A DNA stretch of 64,000 nucleotides from RCIO01 sp965232405 (GTDB lineage Bacteria > Pseudomonadota > Alphaproteobacteria > Rhizobiales > Rhizobiaceae): the NCBI GenBank assembly GCA_965232405.1, contig OZ246966.1, forward strand, positions 3,100,001 through 3,164,000. The letters run 5' to 3'. Made by a program: the position numbers and the translations under genes. The notes under the pieces are model-generated. The model saw only the letters and a program-made list of their open reading frames with translations, did no database searches and was not told where the DNA came from. Positions within the stretch are counted from its first letter, which is position 1. Every line of letters begins with the position of its first letter. Shown here in pieces: positions 51,486 to 59,178 of this stretch.

Positions 51486-51916
51486 CACGCAAGCAGAAAC
51501 GGCTGTCGGTGATTGTCGGAGGACTTGGCTTTCTTGCCGTGGCGGCCGGGCTGACGTTCTACGCGCTGGGTCAGCGAACCTCATACTTCTACATGCCCGT
51601 CGACCTCGCTGCTGCCAATGTCGCGCCGGGCGAGCGCTTCCGGCTTGGCGGCCTTGTAGCAGAGGGTTCGATCGTGCGCGGGCAGGGGCTCGACATACGC
51701 TTCGCAGTCACCGATCACGAAGAGACCGTGAATGTTCGTTATTCCGGCATACTGCCCGACCTGTTTCGTGAGGATCAGGGCGTGGTGACAGAGGGTGCAC
51801 TCGGTCCCGACGGCGTGTTTGTCGCCGACAGCGTGCTTGCCAAGCACGACGAAACCTACATGCCGCGGGAGGTGGCAGAAAGCCTCAAGGAAAGAGGCGT
51901 GTGGCAGGAGGAATAG
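51482..51916 (+). CDS. ccmE: Heme chaperone CcmE (CycJ)
   Basis: 144 residues. N-terminal anchor and OB-fold; RTSYFYMPVDL, FRLGGLVAEGSIVR and the heme-attachment motif VLAKHDETYMP with the covalent-binding His. It carries heme from CcmC/D to CcmF. It overlaps ccmI by four bases (ATGA). Confidence 0.96.
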   Translation: MTRKQKRLSVIVGGLGFLAVAAGLTFYALGQRTSYFYMPVDLAAANVAPGERFRLGGLVAEGSIVRGQGLDIRFAVTDHEETVNVRYSGILPDLFREDQGVVTEGALGPDGVFVADSVLAKHDETYMPREVAESLKERGVWQEE

Positions 51917-51926
51917 GCCAAGGCGC

Positions 51927-53906
51927 ATGACGGTTGAGATCGGACATTATGCGCTGATACTGGCGCTGGCGCTGGCGCTCGTTCAGTCCATCGTGCCGCT
52001 TATCGGCGCACGCTCCGGCAATGAGCGTCTCATGGCGATGGCCCAGCCGACCGCGATGGCCGGTTTCGCGCTGATTGCGCTGTCGTTTTCTTCGCTGGTC
52101 GCGGCCTATGTCGCGTCCGATTTTTCGGTCGTCAATGTCTGGGAAAACTCCCATTCGCTGAAACCGCTACTCTACAAGGTCACCGGAACCTGGGGGAACC
52201 ACGAAGGGTCGATGCTACTGTGGGTGTTGATCCTCGCACTGTTCGGCGCGCTGGTGGCGCTGTTCGGCGGCAATTTGCCGGCATCGCTGCGGGCCAATGT
52301 GCTGGCCGTCCAGGGCTGGATCGGGTCCGCCTTTCTTCTGTTCATCCTGGCCACCTCCAATCCCTTCGCCCGTCTTGTCCCGGCCCCGATTGAGGGTCGC
52401 GACCTCAACCCCGTGCTTCAGGACATAGGCCTCGCTGTACATCCGCCACTGCTGTATCTCGGTTATGTCGGCTTCTCGATCAGCTTCTCCTTTGCTGTCG
52501 CGGCCCTGATCGAAGGCCGCATCGACGCGGCCTGGGCGCGCTGGGTTCGTCCGTGGACACTCGCCGCCTGGATATTCCTGACCGGCGGGATAGCGATGGG
52601 TTCTTACTGGGCCTATTACGAGCTCGGCTGGGGTGGTTTCTGGTTCTGGGATCCGGTCGAGAACGCATCCTTCATGCCCTGGCTGGCCGGAACTGCACTG
52701 CTTCATTCAGCGTTGGTCATGGAGCGACGCTCGGCGCTGAAGATCTGGACCGTGCTGCTGGCCATCCTGACCTTTTCGCTGTCACTGCTGGGCACCTTCC
52801 TTGTCCGCTCAGGCGTCCTCACGTCGGTCCATACCTTTGCCACCGACCCGACACGTGGCGTCTTCATCCTGATGATCCTGGTGCTCTTCATCGGAGGCGC
52901 TCTGGCGCTGTTTGCGTTCCGCGCATCCGAACTGTCGGCAGGCGGCATTTTCCAGCCGGTGTCGCGCGAGGGCGCACTGGTTCTCAACAATCTGTTCCTG
53001 TCGACCGCGACTGCCACCGTGCTGATCGGCACGCTCTATCCGCTGGTCATCGAGGCGCTGAGCGGCGACAAGATTTCCGTCGGCGCGCCGTTCTTCAATC
53101 TCACCTTCGGTCTATTGATGGCGCCGCTGCTGCTGATCGTGCCCTTCGGGCCACTGCTGGCCTGGAAGAGGGGCGACCTGCAGGCCGTGTCGCAAAGGCT
53201 GTTTGCGGCGTTCGCGCTGGCGCTGTTCGTGGCGCTGCTCACGTTCATGTTCGTCGACCGGGTTTCGGTGTTCTCGGCCCTTGGCTGCGGTCTGGCGGTC
53301 TGGCTGATCGGCGGCGCGTTGACCGACCTTGCGCTCAAGGCTGGCGTGCCGAAAGCGGGCTTGAGCGTCGCTATGCGGCGGTTGATCGGTCTGCCGGGTT
53401 CGGCATTCGGCACTGTGCTTGCCCATGCTGGTTTGGGTGTCACGCTGCTCGGGCTGGTTTCGGTCTATGCGCTTGAGGTCGAGCGCTTCGTTACGATGCG
53501 GCCGGGCGAAACGCTGGAAATTGCTGGGCGGACATTGCGCTTTGAGGGCATGACGCCGCTGCGTGGCGCGAATTTTGTCGAGGATCAGGGGCGCTTTTCG
53601 ATCATCGGAACTGACGGCACCCGGCAGGGCGAGATTGTCTCGGCCAAGCGCGTCTACACCGCGCGGCGTATGCCGACCACCGAAGCCGGTATCCGAACCT
53701 TCGGCTTCAGTCAGCTCTATGTCTCGCTTGGCGACCCGACCGACGACGGCGGCATTGTGGTGCGTGCGTGGTGGAAGCCGCAGGTCACGCTGATCTGGCT
53801 TGGCGCAGTGGTGATGATGATCGGCGGCGTGTTCTCGCTGGCTGACCGCAGGCTGCGAGTTGGTGCGCCGGCCGCAAGGCGGAAAAAGGCGGCATCTCCC
53901 GCATGA
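51927..53906 (+). CDS. ccmF: Heme lyase subunit CcmF (CycK)
   Basis: 659 residues with about 15 membrane helices. WWD-domain sequence GGFWFWDPVENASFMPWL, heme-binding His regions (WGNHEGSMLLWV, VHPPLLYLGYVG, LLHSALVMERR) and the ATGP-like loop are intact. Together with CcmH and CcmI it ligates heme to CxxCH motifs in the periplasm, needed for the cytochromes at 23860-25238. ATG 51927 follows the ccmE stop by 10 bases; upstream frame belongs to another reading of ccmE. Confidence 0.96.
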   Translation: MTVEIGHYALILALALALVQSIVPLIGARSGNERLMAMAQPTAMAGFALIALSFSSLVAAYVASDFSVVNVWENSHSLKPLLYKVTGTWGNHEGSMLLWVLILALFGALVALFGGNLPASLRANVLAVQGWIGSAFLLFILATSNPFARLVPAPIEGRDLNPVLQDIGLAVHPPLLYLGYVGFSISFSFAVAALIEGRIDAAWARWVRPWTLAAWIFLTGGIAMGSYWAYYELGWGGFWFWDPVENASFMPWLAGTALLHSALVMERRSALKIWTVLLAILTFSLSLLGTFLVRSGVLTSVHTFATDPTRGVFILMILVLFIGGALALFAFRASELSAGGIFQPVSREGALVLNNLFLSTATATVLIGTLYPLVIEALSGDKISVGAPFFNLTFGLLMAPLLLIVPFGPLLAWKRGDLQAVSQRLFAAFALALFVALLTFMFVDRVSVFSALGCGLAVWLIGGALTDLALKAGVPKAGLSVAMRRLIGLPGSAFGTVLAHAGLGVTLLGLVSVYALEVERFVTMRPGETLEIAGRTLRFEGMTPLRGANFVEDQGRFSIIGTDGTRQGEIVSAKRVYTARRMPTTEAGIRTFGFSQLYVSLGDPTDDGGIVVRAWWKPQVTLIWLGAVVMMIGGVFSLADRRLRVGAPAARRKKAASPA

Positions 53907-54364
53907 CAAACGCGCTGCGCATTTTCATTCTGATGTTGCTATTGGGTGTTGCAGCAGGGCCCGCTTTTGCGGTTCTGCTGGATGAGATTCTCGATGACCC
54001 GGCGCTTGAGGAGCGCGCCCGCAACCTGTCGACCGAACTGCGCTGCATGGTTTGCCAGAACCAGTCGATTGACGATTCCGATGCCGAACTCGCCCGCGAT
54101 CTGCGCGTGCTCGTGCGCGAGCGGCTGAAAGCCGGCGACACGGATGAGGAAGTCATTTCCTATATCGTGTCGCGCTACGGCGAGTTTGTGCTTTTGCGCC
54201 CGCGCCTTAGCGTCCGCAATGCACTTCTGTGGGGTGCCCCGGTGCTGCTTCTGGTTATCGGCGGCGTGCTGATAGCGTTTCGCTCTCGGCAGCCTTCGGC
54301 CCGCATGGTTGCTCCGCTGAGCAAGGCGGAGAAGAAGAAACTGGATGATATTCTGGACAGCTAA
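53903..54364 (+). CDS. ccmH: Cytochrome c maturation protein CcmH (CycL)
   Basis: 153 residues. Signal sequence, thioredoxin-reactive LRCMVCQNQSIDDSDAELARDLR (the CxxC motif) and a C-terminal helix (LLWGAPVLLLVIGGVLIAF). It keeps the apocytochrome thiols reduced. The start overlaps the ccmF stop by four bases. CcmABCDG genes are not in this window. Confidence 0.95.
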   Translation: MTNALRIFILMLLLGVAAGPAFAVLLDEILDDPALEERARNLSTELRCMVCQNQSIDDSDAELARDLRVLVRERLKAGDTDEEVISYIVSRYGEFVLLRPRLSVRNALLWGAPVLLLVIGGVLIAFRSRQPSARMVAPLSKAEKKKLDDILDS

Positions 54365-54519
54365 GCCGCTGATGCCAGAAGGATTTCGACTGAGCGCGCC
54401 ATCTCCACATTACCAAATTGTCATGTCCCGGAAATGGCCGCGTAATGTAGCGGCTACTATCTGTCTTGTCCGAAGGGTGGCGCATCGGCGCCCTCATCAA
54501 TTCAGAGGACAAATCAGAC

Positions 54520-56052
54520 ATGAACACCAAGCAGCACATCAGCAAGACCCGCAAGGCTCGTCTGCTGGCCGCGGCAGCCTCGCTCGCGATTGCCGGTGCA
54601 ATCGGTTTCGGAGCGGCGACCACCGGTACCAGCCCGGTTCTCGCGGAAGCCGTGCGGGTGGAAAACACGCAGCAGGTCACAGGCTTCGCGGATGTGGTCG
54701 AGCGCGTATCGCCGGCCGTCGTCAGCGTTCGCGTATCGGCCCGTATGGCGCCGGCTTCGGATCGCAGTCCCGGCGGCTTCTTCTTTGACTTCCCCGGCTT
54801 CGAGGACTTGCCGCGGGATCATCCGCTGAACAGGTTCTTCCGTGAGTTCCGCGGCGAACGCGGCCCGGACGCAACCCCCCGGTTCCGGGACCGGCCAGGC
54901 CGCGCGCGGCCTTCCTCGCAGGGTTCAGGCTTCTTCATTTCCGAAGACGGCTATCTCGTCACCAACAACCACGTCGTCGATGGCGGCTCCGACTTTACCG
55001 TCGTCATGGATGACGGAACCGAACTCAGCGCAAAGCTGGTCGGTACCGATCAGCGTACCGATCTCGCCGTTCTGAAGGTCGAGGAAGCGCGCGAATTCAC
55101 CTATGTCGACTTTGCCGATGACACGAAGGTCCGAGTTGGCGACTGGGTTGTCGCGGTGGGCAATCCTTTCGGCCTCGGCGGCACCGTGACTGCCGGTATC
55201 GTGTCAGCACGCGGCCGCGACATCGGCGCAGGTCCCTACGACGACTTCATTCAGATCGATGCTGCCGTGAACCGCGGCAACTCAGGCGGTCCGGCCTTCA
55301 ATCTCAATGGTGAGGTCGTGGGCATCAACACGGCCATCTTCTCGCCGTCGGGCGGCAATGTCGGCATCGCCTTCGCGATCCCCGCATCGGTTGCCAAGGA
55401 AGTTGTCACCGGCCTGATCGAGGACGGCTCGATCGAGCGTGGCTGGCTCGGCGTGCAGATCCAGGACGTCACTGACGAGATCGCGGAGTCGCTCGGTCTT
55501 GACGGCGCCAAGGGCGCAATCGTTTCGGAAGCCCAGCCTGACAGTCCGGCCATGAAATCTGGCATCAATTCGGGCGACGTGATCGTTGCGGTCGATGGCG
55601 ACGATGTGCGTTCCTCGCGTGATCTTGCCCGCAAGATCGGCGACCTTGATCCCGGTCAGGACGTCGAAATCACCCTGTGGCGCAACGGCGAGGCCGAGAC
55701 CGTCAGCGTGACGCTTGGCGAACTGCCAGGTGCGCAGCAGATGGCGGCGGCGGAAACTCCCGAAACGCCGAGCATGGGCGATTCGCTCGATGCCTTCGGC
55801 CTGACCGTGACCCCGGCCGAAGATGGCGAGGGGCTTGTCGTCACCGATGTTTCTCCCGATGGAGAGGCAGCGGCCCGCGGCATTCAGGCTGGCGACGTCA
55901 TCGTCTCGGTTAATTCCAAGGCGATCAAGGCCGCAGCCGACGTGGACGAAGCGGTGAAAACCGCCACCGAAGCAGGCCGCAAGGCGGTCCTGTTCCAGGT
56001 GCAGCGCGACGAAACCAATCGCTTCGTCGCCCTGCCGGTCGAGCGCGGCTAG
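54520..56052 (+). CDS. degP: Periplasmic serine protease DegP (HtrA family)
   Basis: 510 residues. Signal peptide, then a trypsin-like domain with His151 (TNNHVV), Asp181 (RTDLAVLKV) and Ser255 (GNSGGPAF), and two PDZ domains (about 285-375 and 420-505; ERGWLGVQIQDV, DGEGLVVTDVSPDG). DegP degrades and refolds misfolded envelope proteins. Start ATG 54520 has GAGGAC upstream; 18 upstream in-frame residues lack signal character. It follows ccmH by 155 bases, the order cycHJKL-degP known from rhizobia. Confidence 0.95.
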   Translation: MNTKQHISKTRKARLLAAAASLAIAGAIGFGAATTGTSPVLAEAVRVENTQQVTGFADVVERVSPAVVSVRVSARMAPASDRSPGGFFFDFPGFEDLPRDHPLNRFFREFRGERGPDATPRFRDRPGRARPSSQGSGFFISEDGYLVTNNHVVDGGSDFTVVMDDGTELSAKLVGTDQRTDLAVLKVEEAREFTYVDFADDTKVRVGDWVVAVGNPFGLGGTVTAGIVSARGRDIGAGPYDDFIQIDAAVNRGNSGGPAFNLNGEVVGINTAIFSPSGGNVGIAFAIPASVAKEVVTGLIEDGSIERGWLGVQIQDVTDEIAESLGLDGAKGAIVSEAQPDSPAMKSGINSGDVIVAVDGDDVRSSRDLARKIGDLDPGQDVEITLWRNGEAETVSVTLGELPGAQQMAAAETPETPSMGDSLDAFGLTVTPAEDGEGLVVTDVSPDGEAAARGIQAGDVIVSVNSKAIKAAADVDEAVKTATEAGRKAVLFQVQRDETNRFVALPVERG

Positions 56053-56062
56053 GCCGATCGAA

Positions 56063-56117
56063 ATGCGGCTCCGGTCCGGCGGTCTCTAAGACCCCCGAAC
56101 CGCCCCCGGAGCCGCAT
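56063..56117 (+). terminator. Long hairpin after degP without U-tract
   Basis: Outer stem ATGCGGCTCCGG / CCGGAGCCGCAT (12 perfect pairs), starting 11 bases after the degP stop, with an inner stem GGCGGT / ACCGCC. It is probably part of the degP 3' end, either stabilising the mRNA or aiding termination with the hairpin at 56158. Confidence 0.55.
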
Positions 56118-56157
56118 GGGAATCGGTGCGACTGTTGCCTCGTTCCGCCCGGTTCCG

Positions 56158-56193
56158 ACGGCGGCGGGTTCCCATCGCCCGCTGCCGTTTTTT
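56158..56193 (+). terminator. Rho-independent terminator after degP
   Basis: Stem ACGGCGGCGGG / CCCGCTGCCGT (11 pairs, one G-T) with a 9-base loop, followed by TTTTTT. It separates degP from the downstream two-component pair, whose start codon is 51 bases further. Confidence 0.9.
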
Positions 56194-56243
56194 CTCCTGC
56201 GGTCAGGACGAGCCCATCGTTGGAAATCGCCTATAATGACACC

Positions 56244-56918
56244 ATGAAGATTCTGGTTATCGAAGACGACCGCGAAGCTGCGGATTATATCCGCAAGGCC
56301 TTCGACGAGGCAGGGCATACCGCCGACATCGCCGGTGACGGCGAAAACGGCTATGCGATGGCTGAGGGCGGCGCTTACGATGTGCTGGTTGTAGACCGTA
56401 TGTTGCCGCGCCGTGACGGCCTGTCGGTTGTCTCCGAACTGAGAGCCGGCGGTGACAAGACACCTGTACTGATCCTGTCCGCACTTGGCGAGGTGGACGA
56501 CCGCGTGACCGGCCTGCGTGCAGGTGGCGACGACTACCTAACCAAGCCTTACGCATTTTCCGAACTTCTTGCACGGGTCGAGGCGCTCAACCGGCGCGGC
56601 GCCTCCAAGGACGTCGATACGCAATACAAGGTCGGCGATCTGGAACTCGACCGGCTCGCCCACACCGTGCGCCGTGCGGGACGTGACATCCTGCTTCAGC
56701 CGCGCGAGTTCCGGCTTCTGGAATACCTGATGCGCCATGCGGGGCAGGTGGTGACGCGCACCATGCTTCTGGAAAATGTCTGGGACTACCATTTCGATCC
56801 GCAGACCAATGTGATCGACGTCCATGTCTCGCGGCTGCGCGCCAAGATCGAGAAGGAATTCGACACGCCGGTTCTCCATACCGTGCGCGGCGCGGGATAT
56901 ATGCTCAGGGCGGGCTGA
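56244..56918 (+). CDS. OmpR-family response regulator
   Basis: 224 residues. Receiver with Asp51 in VLVVDRMLPRRDG and Lys in DDYLTKPYAFSELL; winged helix with LQPREFRLLEYLMRHAGQVVTRTMLLENVW and NVIDVHVSRLRAKIEKEF. It resembles CzcR/QseB-type regulators. Upstream degP suggests an envelope-stress role, as in CpxR-type systems, but that is inference. The stop overlaps the kinase ATG by one base. Confidence 0.92.
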   Translation: MKILVIEDDREAADYIRKAFDEAGHTADIAGDGENGYAMAEGGAYDVLVVDRMLPRRDGLSVVSELRAGGDKTPVLILSALGEVDDRVTGLRAGGDDYLTKPYAFSELLARVEALNRRGASKDVDTQYKVGDLELDRLAHTVRRAGRDILLQPREFRLLEYLMRHAGQVVTRTMLLENVWDYHFDPQTNVIDVHVSRLRAKIEKEFDTPVLHTVRGAGYMLRAG

Positions 56919-58351
56919 TGGCGGCAATGCCCGCGATCATGAAGACGACGGCTGCGCGGCTGACCGCGCTCTATCTCATTCTGTTTGCCGCATGCGCGCT
57001 GGCGCTTGTCTTCTACATGACCTCGCTCTCCTCGCGAATGCTGATCGCGCAGACACGCGGCACCATTAGCGAGGAAGTTGCGGGACTTGCCGTTGCGTAC
57101 CGCCGCGGCGGACTTCCGCATCTTGTACGGGTCGTGGAACAGCGTGCGCGTCAGCCGGGGGCCAACCTCTATCTGGTTGCCGATCCCAATGGCCGCATCC
57201 TGACCGGCAATGTGGAAAGCCTGCAGCCCGGCATTCTCGACGAGACCGGCTGGACCGAACGGCCATTCACCTATCGCCGCTATGGCGACAGGAGTAATCT
57301 GCTCACTGACGACGCCGAGCAACAGCCCGGCAGGTCACGCCACAGCGCAGTGGCCATGGTGGTCAGGTTGCCCAACCAGATGCTTGTTCTGGTCGGACGC
57401 GATCTTGTCGAGCCGCAGCGTTTCCGCGATGTCGTCCAGCGCTCGATGGTTGCCGCGTTTGCCATGATGGGCATCGGCGCATTCCTGATCTGGTTTTTTG
57501 TCGGTCGCCGCGCGCTCAAGCGTATCGACAATCTGTCGGATGCGAGCCGCAGGATCATGGGTGGTGATCTGAACGGCCGCCTGCCGGTGAGCGGTTCGGG
57601 CGACGAGTTCGATCGGCTATCAGAAAACCTCAACACCATGCTGGCCCGCATCGCGCGCCTGAATGAAGGCCTGAAACAGGTTTCCGACAACATTGCGCAC
57701 GACTTGAAGACGCCGCTGACCAGATTGCGCAACCGCGCGGAGTCGGTGCTCTCGGGCAAGCGCACGACACGCGACTATCGAGAGGCGCTGGAAGCGACGA
57801 TTGCTGAGTCCGACCAGCTCATCCGCACCTTCAACGCCATCCTGATGATTTCGCGCCTCGAGGCCGGCAGGTCGACCGAAGCCACAACCGACGTCAACCT
57901 GGCTGAAACCGTGCGCGATGTGGTGGAGCTCTATGAGCCGCTGGCCGAGGAGCAGGGTGTTGCGCTGACGGCGACGGTGGACGGTGAACCGGTCATGCCG
58001 GGCAATCGCGAGCTGATAGGGCAGGCGCTTTCCAACATCGTCGACAATGCGATCAAGTATTCGGCCAATGCGAGCGACGCACCGCAGGTCGCCGTATCGC
58101 TAGCCGAGGACGAAGCTGGTATCATGATGTCGGTGCGCGACAACGGGCCGGGCGTGCCGGAAGCCGACCGCGAACGCGCTACCGAGCGCTTTGTCAGGCT
58201 TGAGGAAAGCCGCAACATGCCGGGTGCCGGCCTTGGCCTCAGCCTCGCCAAGGCCGTGATGACATTCCATCAGGGCTCGCTGCTCCTGCTCGATGGCGAT
58301 CCCGGTCTGGAGGTGAAGATGGTGTTCCCGCGCGGGGACAAGGCCCGGTGA
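56918..58351 (+). CDS. Sensor histidine kinase (envelope-stress type)
   Basis: 477 residues: two helices (about 10-32 and 180-200), a periplasmic sensor, HAMP (about 200-250), phospho-acceptor His261 in DNIAHDLKTPLTRLRNRAE, and ATPase boxes NIVDNAIKYSANA, DNGPGVPEADRERATERFVR and GAGLGLSLAKAVM. It pairs with the preceding regulator. The 3' end (from base 58241) occurs again at 62330, next to glnE; the two copies share the sequence GTGAGCGCCG across the stop, which is the start of glnE in the second copy. Confidence 0.92.
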   Translation: MAAMPAIMKTTAARLTALYLILFAACALALVFYMTSLSSRMLIAQTRGTISEEVAGLAVAYRRGGLPHLVRVVEQRARQPGANLYLVADPNGRILTGNVESLQPGILDETGWTERPFTYRRYGDRSNLLTDDAEQQPGRSRHSAVAMVVRLPNQMLVLVGRDLVEPQRFRDVVQRSMVAAFAMMGIGAFLIWFFVGRRALKRIDNLSDASRRIMGGDLNGRLPVSGSGDEFDRLSENLNTMLARIARLNEGLKQVSDNIAHDLKTPLTRLRNRAESVLSGKRTTRDYREALEATIAESDQLIRTFNAILMISRLEAGRSTEATTDVNLAETVRDVVELYEPLAEEQGVALTATVDGEPVMPGNRELIGQALSNIVDNAIKYSANASDAPQVAVSLAEDEAGIMMSVRDNGPGVPEADRERATERFVRLEESRNMPGAGLGLSLAKAVMTFHQGSLLLLDGDPGLEVKMVFPRGDKAR

Positions 58352-58357
58352 GCGCCG
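58241..58357 (+). repeat. Direct repeat, copy A (3' end of kinase gene plus glnE start)
   Basis: Bases 58256-58357 equal 62345-62446 in 101 of 102 positions (T/C at 58270/62359). From 58241 to 58255 the encoded residues S-L-A-K-A are the same in both, but codons differ (AGC CTC GCC AAG GCC against AGC TTG GCA AAA GCA). Beyond 58357 the copies diverge at once. Confidence 0.95.
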
Positions 58358-58391
58358 GGTATCCGCCAGGCCGGTTGGCGCCCCTGTCGCG

Positions 58392-58420
58392 TTGACTTGG
58401 AAACCGACATCAGAATATTC
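58392..58420 (+). promoter_or_regulatory. Candidate promoter of the carbamoyltransferase cassette
   Basis: TTGACT (58392-58397), 17 bases, then ATATTC (or TATTCA one base later). It lies just inside the cassette, 61 bases before the SxtJ-like start, and would make the cassette independent of kinase transcription. Confidence 0.4.
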
Positions 58421-58480
58421 AGCAGCGGCGCATCCACTAGGCAATTGCGCCGAATAATCCAAATACCCGGGCAGCCAAGC

Positions 58481-58915
58481 ATGAGCAGGATACAGACGCA
58501 CGAGACGCTTGGTCATGACGACGAAGTCAAGATGGGGTCCGAGCGTAGCTTCGGGCTCGTTTTCGGAGCCGTATTCTTGATCGTCGCTTTGTGGCCGCTG
58601 CTGTCGGGTGGACAGGTGCGGCTTTGGGCGCTTGGTATTGCCGCAGCCTTCATTGCGATTGCGTTTGCCTATCCCGCAATGTTGCAGCCGCTGAATGCGA
58701 TCTGGTTCAAGTTCGGGATCCTGCTGTCGAAAATCATGAACCCGATCATATTGGGCATCTTGTTCTTCGTCGTTTTCCTGCCGATCGGTTGGATCGTTCG
58801 CCGATTTGTGCAGCCGAACCTTCTGCAATTGAAGCTCGAACCGGATGCCGAGTCTTATTGGATAAACCGGTCGCCGCCTGGCCCGGAGCCGTCGACGATG
58901 AAAAACCAATTCTAG
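58481..58915 (+). CDS. SxtJ-family membrane protein
   Basis: 144 residues from ATG 58481. Three hydrophobic segments: GLVFGAVFLIVALWPLL, LGIAAAFIAIAFAYP and IILGILFFVVFLPIGWIV; the core SERSFGLVFG near residue 20 and the tail SYWINRSPPGPEPSTMKNQF are the motifs of SxtJ-type proteins, which accompany carbamoyltransferases in many gene clusters. The function of SxtJ is unsettled; membrane anchoring of the enzyme or a transport role is possible. ATG 58532 (MGSERSFG) is another possible start. First gene of the cassette. Confidence 0.8.
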   Translation: MSRIQTHETLGHDDEVKMGSERSFGLVFGAVFLIVALWPLLSGGQVRLWALGIAAAFIAIAFAYPAMLQPLNAIWFKFGILLSKIMNPIILGILFFVVFLPIGWIVRRFVQPNLLQLKLEPDAESYWINRSPPGPEPSTMKNQF

Positions 58916-58991
58916 ACGAACCGGTCAGGATTGCTCACTTTGAGTCGAGTTACTAGGATGCGCCTGCATCAGCGAATGAGGCATAGGTACG

Positions 58992-59141
58992 ATGGGACTT
59001 GTCGGCGAACTTTGGCAATTTCTTCGAGTTCGCAAGAAGTTTTGGCTGCTTCCCGTCTTCATGATGCTGCTGCTTATGGGCGGCCTGATCGTGTTGACGC
59101 AGGGCACTGTGGTCGCGCCATTCATCTATACCATTTTCTAG
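58992..59141 (+). CDS. DUF5989 family microprotein
   Basis: 49 residues, too short for most gene finders. MGLVGELWQFLRVRKKFWLLPVFMMLLLMGGLIVLTQGT is the DUF5989 pattern: an amphipathic N-terminus, a basic spot (RVRKK) and one transmembrane helix, ending FIYTIF. It sits between the SxtJ-like and carbamoyltransferase genes, 76 and 37 bases from them. DUF5989 genes are known to me only from such carbamoyltransferase clusters. A GAGG site lies 10 bases before the ATG. Confidence 0.78.
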   Translation: MGLVGELWQFLRVRKKFWLLPVFMMLLLMGGLIVLTQGTVVAPFIYTIF

Positions 59142-59178
59142 CGTCTGTGCTGGCCGAAGATACCCGAGAAGCCCTGAT

